A stretch of DNA of 64,000 bases from UBA6522 sp965262365 (GTDB taxonomy: Bacteria > Pseudomonadota > Gammaproteobacteria > Steroidobacterales > Rariloculaceae), in assembly GCA_965262365.1 (NCBI GenBank), contig OZ253541.1, positions 4,960,001 through 5,024,000 of the forward strand, in the 5' to 3' direction. This document shows positions 8,955-17,182 of the stretch, one piece after another (the stretch's first letter is position 1; every line of letters starts with the position of its first letter). The translations under genes were made by a program, and so were the position numbers. Below the pieces are notes generated by a model. It was not told the DNA's origin. It made no database searches and saw nothing but the letters and a program-made list of their open reading frames with translations.

Positions 8955-10280
8955 ATGAAGAGATGTTTGACCTGTTGGCTGATAGTTGCGTTGTCTGCTC
9001 TGGGCGCGGTGTCTTACGCCCAGGAGTCGACTTTCGTCCTGGAAGGTGACTTGTCGGCCCATTACGCCGGCGGCATTTTCGTCGTCTGGACGCCCATGCC
9101 CGCGCCCGAGACCGGGGAGGGCGCGGCCGTGACGATGGGAGCGGCATCGACGGCAGCCGCGTCCGCCACCCCGGCGGCTTCGACCGCGACTGCAGCCTCG
9201 GGTGCCTCCATGACCGCCGCTTCGAGCGCATCCTCCACCGGGAGTGCACCATCGTCGACAGAATCGACGCTGAACGTGATCGCCAGGGCGCCCCTCGGAG
9301 CCGACGGCACGTTTCGGGTGGAGGCGGCTGTGGATACGCCGCGCGAAGTGTACTTCTATGTTCTGGAGGCCCGCAGTCACGAGGGCATGCGTATGGCGCC
9401 GATGAAGGGTAACGCGTTCATCCTCGAACCGGGCAACCTGCGATTGAACATGACCCGGCCCGGGCGCTTCACCATCGAGGGCGGCATGTACAACGACGCC
9501 GTCTACAACTCCTGGCGGCGTTCGAATGAGTACATCGCGGCCGAAGCGCAATACCTGCGCCTGATTCCCTCGGTAGAGGGCGAGACCGAAGACGAGCGCC
9601 GCGCCCGGGTCGACGGCTCTTCGGCGGCCTACTCGCGCATGCTGGGAATCGAGACCGAAGGCCGCGCCCGGATATCGAGCACCCATCCGGATCCGCTGGC
9701 CCGGCGTTTCACCATCGAAACCGCCTGGCTGGGCGGCCCGTGGATTCTCGATGCCTGGCGGGGGCTCGCCGAGATGACCCCGGACGATCCGTATGTCATC
9801 GATCGGCTCGCGCGGGCCGAGGTGGCCGAGGCGAAACGGGTCGAGGAGCGGCGGCGTTTCGAGGTCGGGGCGGACATCCAGGACTTCGTCGCGGACACCC
9901 TGGATGGCGAATCGATCCGGCTCGCCGACGTACGGGCCGGGAGCGAGTTGGTTCTGATTGAGTTCTGGGCTTCCTGGTGCGGCCCCTGCCGGGTCGAGAT
10001 CCCCCACATGAAGCAAGCCTATGCCAGGTACGCTGACCAGGGCTTCGAGATTTTTTCGTTCACTGTCGACGACGACCGCCTCGACTGGGAGATCGCCTCC
10101 GAGGAAGAGGATCTGCCCTGGTTCGATACCGGGATGGGAATGGAGCACGAGGCGGCGCTTGCCTACCGCGTGACCGGCGTGCCGAAGAACTTTCTTGTGG
10201 AGTCCGGCACCGGCAACATCGTGGCGAAGGACCTGCGCGGCCATCACCTGGATATCGCGCTGGAGGAGTTCTTCCAGTAG
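8955..10280 (+). CDS. TlpA-like thioredoxin with DUF4369-like domain (paralogue 3)
   Basis: A 441-residue close paralogue of the gene at 6279, with C342-G-P-C345 in the same position and the same Ala/Ser/Thr-rich insert after residue 55. I chose the ATG at 8955 because it gives the signal peptide MKRCLTCWLIVALSALGAV-SYA and follows GGAAG; the frame is open from 8916. Sequence divergence is highest in the signal peptide and the insert and lowest in the two folded domains. The pair must come from a duplication either side of paralogue 2. Confidence 0.9.
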   Translation: MKRCLTCWLIVALSALGAVSYAQESTFVLEGDLSAHYAGGIFVVWTPMPAPETGEGAAVTMGAASTAAASATPAASTATAASGASMTAASSASSTGSAPSSTESTLNVIARAPLGADGTFRVEAAVDTPREVYFYVLEARSHEGMRMAPMKGNAFILEPGNLRLNMTRPGRFTIEGGMYNDAVYNSWRRSNEYIAAEAQYLRLIPSVEGETEDERRARVDGSSAAYSRMLGIETEGRARISSTHPDPLARRFTIETAWLGGPWILDAWRGLAEMTPDDPYVIDRLARAEVAEAKRVEERRRFEVGADIQDFVADTLDGESIRLADVRAGSELVLIEFWASWCGPCRVEIPHMKQAYARYADQGFEIFSFTVDDDRLDWEIASEEEDLPWFDTGMGMEHEAALAYRVTGVPKNFLVESGTGNIVAKDLRGHHLDIALEEFFQ

Positions 10281-10298
10281 TGTGCCGGCGTCTCGTCC

Positions 10299-12278
10299 TT
10301 ATCGCGCGCCGTTGAAGTAGTCCCTGGCGTGCGCGAAGGCGCCCTGACCGACCTTCTCGCCGACCAGCCGGCCCGGAATGTCATCCGCCGGCGGATGGAT
10401 TCCGCCCCATATGCGTGAAAGGCTGGTTTGATCGGCGGCATCGCGATACGTGGCCCACTGCAGGGTCATGCCTACACTGGGGCCGCGTTCGAAGACCAGG
10501 AAGTCATTGGCGGGAATCTCGAATTCGCTCATGCCGCCGGGAAAGTACTCGCTGCCGGTCAGCGCCGTGAGCACTTCCGCCGCCGCGCGCGAGAACGTCG
10601 AGTGCCCGGATATGTAACCCGCGAACGGCGGCGTCACGAAGGTCGGGCGCTGGTACGGCACCCAGCGCTCGGCCAGGATCCAGTCCACGCCCGCGGTATC
10701 GGCCGTGGGATCGTCGACGAAATTCGTGCCCCGCCACGCCTTCACCTTGATCTTGCCGACATGCTCGACGGCGCCGCCGCCGATGGGATCTCCGGGCCGG
10801 ACCACTTCCATGTAGCCCGGAAAGAGCGGGATGCCGGCCTCGGAGTACGAGGGCCCGGAAGGATCGGCACTCTGGCCACGGTCGGCCATTGCCCGAATGG
10901 CGGAGATGGGCCGCAGGTAGTCGTACCAGCCCTTGATGCCCCAGGCGGCGATCGCCGCATCGTGCATCGCGCCGCCCAGCGCAAAGTAGGCCTTGACGTA
11001 CCATTCCATCGGATCCAGTGTCGGACCGGTGCCCTCGAACCGCTTTTCGAGCTCCGGATGATCGGCAACCTCGTTGAGGATCACGAACCAGTGCCCGGGC
11101 GGGGTCTCCGAATCCGGGCCGTCCGCCCAGTATTCGGCGAGAACGCGGGTATAGTCGCCGCGGGGTACCAATTGCTGCGCGTAGGGTTCACTGGTGACGG
11201 GGTTGGTCGCGTAGCCCAATCCCGCATCGCCGCCATTGAAATAGTCGAAGAAGGTATCGTATTCCTGGCCGCTGGCCGGATAGCGAAGCACGTTGCCAGT
11301 ACCTGCAGGCGAAATATCCATCATCACGCCGTCGCTCGGGTCCAGGTGGGAAGACCAGACCGCCACCATCGAGAAACCGCGCTTGTAGAGGTCCGACTCC
11401 GCCCCGCGGTAACTCGGCGGCGGTCCCGGATCGTGGTAGACGTAGTAGTCGAAATCGTCGCGCCGGTAGACGGTCAGGTCGGCCTCGTCCAGGGCAAATG
11501 GCTCCACGCGGCCCCATTCGGGCCCGAGAAACGGCGGTTCGCCGTCTTCGAGCAGGTTGCCCGCCTGGTCGATGGCGATCGGCAGCGAGACCGACTGCCA
11601 TCGATCCAGATCGACGATGCCTGGATTGCCCGGCTCCGTCGGATCGATACCCGGGTTCACGGGCATGTAATTCGTAATGGCGAAATTGTTCTCCTCGTTC
11701 GAACCGTCCTGCAGACCGAAACGGATGTAACAGTCGGCGATATGGTTCCCAAGGGCCGCGGCCGACCCCGCTGCATAATCGAGCGAAGTATCGTCCACGT
11801 CGAATTCCAGGTCCTCCATCAACAGGGCGGACGACCGCCTGATATCGGCCACCCCCGGCGATTCGGCAAATCGATGGGTGATCAACCGATAGGCGGCATG
11901 GCTCATCGCCTCTTCCCGCGCGGCGCGAATGTCGCCCGGCCGGGCGAACTCGTCCAGGTCGCAGCCAAACCTTTCGATCTGCCTGCCGAGGAGGTAGGTT
12001 GCCGCCGTATCCGAGTGGACCGCCCAGGCGTCGTACATCGCCGCGGAAACGTGGAACAGGTTGCGGGCATGCACCGTCGGGCGCGCGTAGTCGTTTCGAA
12101 TCGCCTCCAGCAACAGGTCGGTCCACTGCCTGGCGACGACCGGCCCCTGCGGTTCCGGGGTCACCGTGGGAGGTACCCCGATTCCGACGCCCCCGCCGGG
12201 ACCGCCACCCCCACCCGATCCGCCGCAGCCCGCCAGCAGCACCGACACCAGCAGGTAACGACTGCGGCGGGTCATCAT
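10299..12278 (-). CDS. Vanadium-haloperoxidase-like (PAP2 superfamily) lipoprotein
   Basis: A 659-residue lipoprotein (LLAGC, cysteine 18) followed by a Gly/Pro-rich linker and a domain of the vanadium chloroperoxidase/PAP2 type. GYISGHSTFSRAAAEVL near residue 559 and SRIWGGIHPPADDIPG near 622-628 supply the His and Arg-His elements of the vanadate or phosphate pocket. Bacterial proteins of this class oxidise halides or act as phosphatases; which applies here cannot be read. The ATG at 12278 overlaps the TGA of the upstream UnbV gene (ATGATGA), so the two are translationally coupled. A second in-frame ATG at 12275 is possible. Confidence 0.85.
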   Translation of the reverse strand: MMTRRSRYLLVSVLLAGCGGSGGGGGPGGGVGIGVPPTVTPEPQGPVVARQWTDLLLEAIRNDYARPTVHARNLFHVSAAMYDAWAVHSDTAATYLLGRQIERFGCDLDEFARPGDIRAAREEAMSHAAYRLITHRFAESPGVADIRRSSALLMEDLEFDVDDTSLDYAAGSAAALGNHIADCYIRFGLQDGSNEENNFAITNYMPVNPGIDPTEPGNPGIVDLDRWQSVSLPIAIDQAGNLLEDGEPPFLGPEWGRVEPFALDEADLTVYRRDDFDYYVYHDPGPPPSYRGAESDLYKRGFSMVAVWSSHLDPSDGVMMDISPAGTGNVLRYPASGQEYDTFFDYFNGGDAGLGYATNPVTSEPYAQQLVPRGDYTRVLAEYWADGPDSETPPGHWFVILNEVADHPELEKRFEGTGPTLDPMEWYVKAYFALGGAMHDAAIAAWGIKGWYDYLRPISAIRAMADRGQSADPSGPSYSEAGIPLFPGYMEVVRPGDPIGGGAVEHVGKIKVKAWRGTNFVDDPTADTAGVDWILAERWVPYQRPTFVTPPFAGYISGHSTFSRAAAEVLTALTGSEYFPGGMSEFEIPANDFLVFERGPSVGMTLQWATYRDAADQTSLSRIWGGIHPPADDIPGRLVGEKVGQGAFAHARDYFNGAR

Positions 12279-14005
12279 CTTTGCGGATGATCGATGACCA
12301 GTTCCCGGTTGGCGGCGAGCGCCTGCATGACGGTTCGTTCCCCGTCGGGCCACTCCACCGTCAACGTGTCGACCTGGGTCATCGAACCCAATCCGAAGAG
12401 TTGGTCGGTGGGGTTATGCGAGGCGAAGTTGCTGCCGAGGGTGACTTCGCGCAGATGATCTTCGCCCGCGATGGTCGCCACGATCCGCGCTCCAATGGCC
12501 TGCGTATTCGGCGCCGCGCCGCGCAGCCGCACGCTCAGCCAGTTGTTCGTGGTCTGGTTCATCCACAGCGTCGCTGCATTCTCGGCGTGCATGTGCAGTT
12601 GCAGGATATCCGTATCGCCGTCGTTGTCGAAATCGGCGCAAACGATGCCGCGGCCCTGCTCGGCGTCGTCGAGTCCGAGTTCCTGCGCGCGCTCAGTGAA
12701 CGTGCCGTCGCCGTTGGAGACAAAAGCCCTCGACGTATCGGTGTTGAACCCTCCATAAAAGTCCCAATTCTGCCAGCCGTTGGTGTGATAGATGTCGAGG
12801 TCGCCGTCGTTTTCAAAGTCCAGGAAACAACTCCCCCAGCCCCAGCCACCGTCCGTCACGCCGGCCTCGGCCGTGACGTCGGCAAACGTGCCGTCGTCGT
12901 TGCGGTACAGCCGGTTGCCGACGCGTGACAAGCGGAACGGAACGTCTTCGCCCACCGCACGGATGCTGCTGACGAACCAGTCGAGATCGCCATCGCCGTC
13001 AAAGTCGCCGACGGCCGATCCCATGCCGTTGCCGTCAATGATCACGTCGTAGTCCGTGACGTTGCTGAACGTGCCGTCCCCGTTGTTGATGAACACCTGC
13101 GTGGAGTTGAAATCGGCGACCACAAGAATGTCGGGAAATGCATCGTCGTTGATATGGGCGAACGTCGGCGCGAACGTATGATCGCTGTTTCGCTCCGTCA
13201 CGAGTGGATCGGTACTGCTGATGATCGATGGCGCGATTCCGCTTTGTTCGCTGACGCTTGTAAAGCGTATGCCGGCGCTGTCGCTGTCGTTGCGCCACAG
13301 GTGCTCGGTATCTCCCGGGTTGCCGGCATAGTCACGCGGCGTACCCCAGTGCGCCAACATCAGATCCAGATCGCCGTCGAGATCGTAGTCGCCGAACGCC
13401 GGCGACATGCTGTTTTGGGCACGCATGCGATCCAGGCCCGAACCGCTCGATACGTCCGTGAACGTGCCGTCGCCGTTGTTGGCGAACACCATGGTGGGAT
13501 CGCCGTCCAGGCCCGGCAGCACCAGGTCTAGGTCGTTGTCGCCGTCGAGATCCGCGAACGCGGGTGAACTGTGCCGGTAACTTCCGAAAATGGACTTCGT
13601 GGCTGCCACGCCGGCCTCGGCTGCAACGTCCTCGAAGACCAGGTTCCCGGTGTTGCGATAAAGAAGATTCGGGCCGCTGTCGCCGCGTACGATGAACAGG
13701 TCTATGTCGCCATCGTCATCGTAGTCGCCCGCCGCCGCGCCGCTGGGCAGGGTAATCGTCAATTCGGAATTCGACATCGGTTCGAGAAAGCCTACCGTGA
13801 AGCTGATTCCGGAGGCCGCCGTCATATCCACGAACATGGCCGAGCCGGTCGGCGGCGGGGGTGGCGGCGGCGGGGGTGGCGTTACAGGCGGCGGCGGGCC
13901 TCCGCCTCCGGGGGGATTCGCCGGACCGCCGCCCGAACCGCCGCCGCAACCTGCCGCAACGGCGACGCAACCGACGACAGCGAATGTCCTGAAACGCGCT
14001 GTCAT
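12275..14005 (-). CDS. FG-GAP/ASPIC-UnbV repeat lipoprotein (copy A)
   Basis: A 576-residue lipoprotein (VAVAAGC, cysteine 20) with a Gly/Pro-rich linker. Several FG-GAP/VCBS-type beta-propeller repeats with Asp-rich calcium loops such as DYDDDGDIDLF and DLDGDNDLDLV follow. The C-terminal 90 residues are an ASPIC/UnbV domain (NNWLSVRLRG through VEWPDGERTV). Proteins of this build are extracellular binding or scaffold proteins. Its stop overlaps the haloperoxidase start, so it probably works with it. It is nearly identical to copy B at 14136-15866. Confidence 0.9.
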   Translation of the reverse strand: MTARFRTFAVVGCVAVAAGCGGGSGGGPANPPGGGGPPPPVTPPPPPPPPPPTGSAMFVDMTAASGISFTVGFLEPMSNSELTITLPSGAAAGDYDDDGDIDLFIVRGDSGPNLLYRNTGNLVFEDVAAEAGVAATKSIFGSYRHSSPAFADLDGDNDLDLVLPGLDGDPTMVFANNGDGTFTDVSSGSGLDRMRAQNSMSPAFGDYDLDGDLDLMLAHWGTPRDYAGNPGDTEHLWRNDSDSAGIRFTSVSEQSGIAPSIISSTDPLVTERNSDHTFAPTFAHINDDAFPDILVVADFNSTQVFINNGDGTFSNVTDYDVIIDGNGMGSAVGDFDGDGDLDWFVSSIRAVGEDVPFRLSRVGNRLYRNDDGTFADVTAEAGVTDGGWGWGSCFLDFENDGDLDIYHTNGWQNWDFYGGFNTDTSRAFVSNGDGTFTERAQELGLDDAEQGRGIVCADFDNDGDTDILQLHMHAENAATLWMNQTTNNWLSVRLRGAAPNTQAIGARIVATIAGEDHLREVTLGSNFASHNPTDQLFGLGSMTQVDTLTVEWPDGERTVMQALAANRELVIDHPQR

Positions 14006-14036
14006 CGTTCCAATCTTAACGGACGAACAAGCCCCC

Positions 14037-14126
14037 GGGGGCCTCGATTCGTGCCGTGCGTTCCCTCAGGTCGGAGATATCGGAGCGGACCGCCCAGGCG
14101 TCGTACATCGCCGCGGAAACGATTGC
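14037..14126. other. Deletion scar of a larger tandem duplication
   Basis: Bases 14041-14087 match 16001-16047, inside the coiled-coil gene. Bases 14088-14120 match 12018-12050, inside the haloperoxidase gene. Bases 14121-14160 resemble 12259-12300, the haloperoxidase start region. The two UnbV copies therefore come from duplication of a block that included both neighbours. A later deletion left these three short pieces. The joins show only 1-5 bp of shared sequence. Confidence 0.85.
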
Positions 14127-14135
14127 GGCGGGTAT

Positions 14136-15866
14136 TCATCGCTGCGGATGATCGATGACCAGCTCCTGGTTGGCGGCGAGCGTCTGCATGACGGTCCGTT
14201 CGCCGTCGGGCCACTCCACGGTCAACGTATCGACCTGGGTCATCGAACCCAATCCGAAGAGTTGGTCAGTGGGGTTGTGTGAGGCGAAGTTGCTGCCGAG
14301 GGTGACTTCGCGCAGTTGGTCTTCGCCCGCGATGGTCGCAACGATCCGCGCGCCGACGGCCTGGGTATTCGGCGCCGCGCCGCGAAGCCGCACGCTCAGC
14401 CAGTTGTTCGTGGCTTGGTTCATCCACAGCGTCGCTGCATTGTCGGAGTGCATGTGCAGTTGCAGGATATCGGTGTCGCCGTCGTTATCAAAATCAGCGC
14501 AGACGATGCCGCGGCCCTGCTCGGCGTCGTTGAGTCCGAGTTCCTCCGCGCGCTCTGTGAAAGTGCCGTCGCCGTTGGAGACAAAGGCCCTCGACGTATC
14601 GGTGTTGAACCCTCCAAACTCGTCCCAATCCTGCCAGCCGTTGGTGTGATAGATGTCGAGGTCGCCGTCGTTTTCGAAGTCCAGGAAACAACTCCCCCAG
14701 CCCCAACCTCCGTCTGTCACACCGGCATCGGCCGTTATGTCGGCAAAGGTGCCGTCGTCGTTGCGGTACAATCGATTGCCGACACGCGACAAATGTGACG
14801 GAACGTCTTCGCCCACCGCACGGATACTGCTGACGAACCAGTCGAGATCGCCATCGCCATCGAAGTCGCCCACGGCCGATCCCATCCCGTTGCCGTCAAT
14901 GATCACATCGTAGTCCGTGACGTTGCTGAATGTGCCGTCCCCGTTGTTGATGAATACCAGTGTGGAGTTGAAATCGGCGACCACGAGGATGTCGGGAAGC
15001 GCATCGTCGTTGATGCGGGCAAAAGTTGGCGTAAATGTGTTGTCGAAGGTTCGACTCGTGACGAGCGGATCCCGGTTGACGACGATCGACGGCGCGATTC
15101 CGCTCGCTTCACTGACGCTGGTAAACCGAATGCCGGTGTTGTCGCTGTCGTTACGCCAGAGGTGTTCGGTATCTCCGGGAACGCCCGCCAAGCCCCACAC
15201 CAGGCCCCAGTGACCGAGCATCAGGTCGAGATCGCCGTCGCGATCGTAGTCGCCGAATGCCGGCGACATGTTGTGTTCGGCGCGCATGCGGTCCAGGCCC
15301 GAACCGCTCGTTACGTCGGTGAACGTACCGTCGCCGTTGTTGGCGAACAGCAAGGTGGAATCGCCGTCCAGGCCCGGCAGCAACAGGTCCAGATCATTGT
15401 CGCCGTCGAGGTCCGCGAATGCGGGTGAACTGTGCCGGTAATTTTCAACGGCGGACTTCGTGAATGCCACGCCGGCCTCGGCTGCGACGTCCTCGAAGAC
15501 CAGGTTCCCGGTGTTGCGGTAAAGAAGATTCGGTCCCCTGTCGCCGCGGACGATGAACAGGTCGATGTCGCCGTCGTCATCGTAGTCCGCCGCCGCCACG
15601 CCACTCGGCAAGATCATCGCCACTTCGGGATTCGATATCGGTTGGAGAAAGCCTACCGTGAAACTTATTCCGGAGGCCGCCGTCATATCCACGAACATGG
15701 CCGAGCCGGTCGGCGGCGGGGTCGGCGGCGGCGGGGGTGGCGTTACAGGCGGCGGCGGGCCTCCGGTTCCGGTGGGATTCGCCGGACCGCCGCCCGAACC
15801 GCCGCCGCAACCTGCCGCCACGGCGAAGAAACCGACGACCGCAAATGTCCTGAAACGCGCTGTCAT
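14136..15866 (-). CDS. FG-GAP/ASPIC-UnbV repeat lipoprotein (copy B)
   Basis: A 576-residue near-identical paralogue of copy A, with the same lipobox position (FAVAAGC), Gly/Pro linker, Asp-rich FG-GAP repeats and C-terminal ASPIC/UnbV domain. Differences cluster in the middle repeats, for example around ENYRHSSPAF. It no longer has a haloperoxidase gene downstream, because that copy has been deleted. An AGCCCCCGGGGGCT palindrome (15891-15904) lies just upstream of its start, and most of it is conserved before copy A. Confidence 0.9.
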   Translation of the reverse strand: MTARFRTFAVVGFFAVAAGCGGGSGGGPANPTGTGGPPPPVTPPPPPPTPPPTGSAMFVDMTAASGISFTVGFLQPISNPEVAMILPSGVAAADYDDDGDIDLFIVRGDRGPNLLYRNTGNLVFEDVAAEAGVAFTKSAVENYRHSSPAFADLDGDNDLDLLLPGLDGDSTLLFANNGDGTFTDVTSGSGLDRMRAEHNMSPAFGDYDRDGDLDLMLGHWGLVWGLAGVPGDTEHLWRNDSDNTGIRFTSVSEASGIAPSIVVNRDPLVTSRTFDNTFTPTFARINDDALPDILVVADFNSTLVFINNGDGTFSNVTDYDVIIDGNGMGSAVGDFDGDGDLDWFVSSIRAVGEDVPSHLSRVGNRLYRNDDGTFADITADAGVTDGGWGWGSCFLDFENDGDLDIYHTNGWQDWDEFGGFNTDTSRAFVSNGDGTFTERAEELGLNDAEQGRGIVCADFDNDGDTDILQLHMHSDNAATLWMNQATNNWLSVRLRGAAPNTQAVGARIVATIAGEDQLREVTLGSNFASHNPTDQLFGLGSMTQVDTLTVEWPDGERTVMQTLAANQELVIDHPQR

Positions 15867-15968
15867 CGTTCCAATCTTAACGGACGAACAAGCCCCCGGG
15901 GGCTCTAGAATCGATTAACGAATTTCAGGCCATTGATCTCGCGGCTCAGCGCCGAAGGCGACCCTTGC

Positions 15969-16265
15969 CTAGCGGCTCTCGGGCGTCACGCCCACGTGGA
16001 CCTCGATTCGTGCCGTGCGTTCCCTCAGGTCGGAGATATCGGAGCGCATCACGCGAATGTCGCCGCGAATCTCCGCGACATCGCCACGCAAGGCGGCGTG
16101 TTCCTGTGCGGCCGATGCGCGCAACGCGGCATGTTGTTCGTCGGCCGATCTGCGCATCGCATCGTGTTGCGTGACGATGAGCGTGGCGATCGCGATCGTC
16201 GATGCCAGCACCGTGCCCACCGTGGAGCCGATGATCGTGAATGTCTGTTGCCGGTCGGAATTCAT
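15969..16265 (-). CDS. Small membrane-anchored coiled-coil protein
   Basis: A 98-residue protein from ATG 16265, with one transmembrane helix (about residues 8-30, IIGSTVGTVLASTIAIATLI). A coiled-coil follows in which ALR, EIR and DLR heptads repeat. The frame is open to 16469, but the upstream part looks non-coding. It has the same layout as the minus-strand gene at 23709. The function is unknown; such proteins often form oligomeric envelope tethers. Part of its 3' end is copied in the scar at 14041-14087. Confidence 0.6.
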   Translation of the reverse strand: MNSDRQQTFTIIGSTVGTVLASTIAIATLIVTQHDAMRRSADEQHAALRASAAQEHAALRGDVAEIRGDIRVMRSDISDLRERTARIEVHVGVTPESR

Positions 16266-16487
16266 GCCATGCTCAACGGTTGGCGGCTCGCGGCAGTAAC
16301 CTCCCGCTTGGGCCTCCACGCAGTCCGCCAACATCCCCATGGTAACCCAGTCCAGTTCGGCAAGCACCGGCATTTCCGGCTGTTTGGGCAAGAAATGATC
16401 GGTCGGCCTGCTGCCGAAAGGGTTGTATGCTTCGGATTTACCCGGTAATCTTTCCTTACATTCCGACATCCTTTTATCGGGAAAATC

Positions 16488-16724
16488 ATGCTTGCGAAAT
16501 TAACGGCAAAGAACCAGATGACATTACCCAAGTCGGTACTGGCCACCTGCGAAGAAGCGACCTATTTCGATGTCACCAGCGAAAACGGTCGAATTGTATT
16601 GACGCCGGTCCGCATTAATCGTGCCGATGCCGTGCGAGCGAAGTTGGCCGAACTGGGAATTACGGAGAAAGACGCGGCGGATGCCGTGTTGTGGGTACGC
16701 GGTAATCCAAAACCCGCCCGATGA
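16488..16724 (+). CDS. AbrB/SpoVT-type antitoxin
   Basis: A 78-residue protein whose first half (KLTAKNQMTLPKSVLA) is a swapped-hairpin AbrB DNA-binding domain. The C-terminal tail should cover the toxin. Its TGA overlaps the ATG of the PIN toxin (ATGA at 16721-16724), the usual toxin-antitoxin layout. It probably represses its own operon. Confidence 0.8.
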   Translation: MLAKLTAKNQMTLPKSVLATCEEATYFDVTSENGRIVLTPVRINRADAVRAKLAELGITEKDAADAVLWVRGNPKPAR

Positions 16725-17176
16725 ACCCGCCGCGCCCGGTGCTCGACACCAACGTACTGCTTTCGGCGCTACTGTTTTCCTCCGGCACACTAACGTGGCT
16801 GCGACGCGCGTGGCAGGCGAAAACGATCCGTCCTCTGGTGAGTCGCGAGACCGCAATGGAACTGATTCGAGTACTCGCCTATCCGAAGTTTCGGCTGTCG
16901 GTCGATGAACGCGAGGACTTGCTGGGCGATTTCCTGCCGCGGTGCGAAACGGTCACGGTACCGAAGGGGGTCTAGGTGCCCGAATGCCGCGACCCGCTGG
17001 ATCGACCGTTCCTGGAGTTAGCGGTCGTGGCAGAGGCGGATTGGCTCGTGACGGGCGACAAGGATCTGCTGGCCCTGGAATCGGCATTTTCTGTGCCAAT
17101 TGTGACACCGGCTTCGTTTCGCGAGATCCTGGGCATCAGCGCCGATCCCAGGCATCGCGGTCGACCCGGGCCGTAA
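16721..17176 (+). pseudogene. PIN-domain toxin interrupted by an in-frame TAG
   Basis: The PIN RNase begins with VLDTNVLLSALLFSSG (first catalytic Asp) and runs to PKGV. A TAG at 16973-16975 then stops it. In the same frame the rest of the domain follows (VPECRDPLDRPFLELAVVAE, then WLVTGDKDLLAL), containing the later acidic residues. With one codon changed the protein would be a normal PIN toxin of about 150 residues. Either a nonsense mutation has silenced it or the stop is sometimes read through. Confidence 0.8.
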
Positions 17177-17182
17177 TGACCG

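Noticed and set aside
10428..12290. 620-codon frame antisense to the haloperoxidase
   Set aside because: Shadow frame; the opposite strand has a lipobox and the SGHS and RxxxGxH-type active-site motifs.
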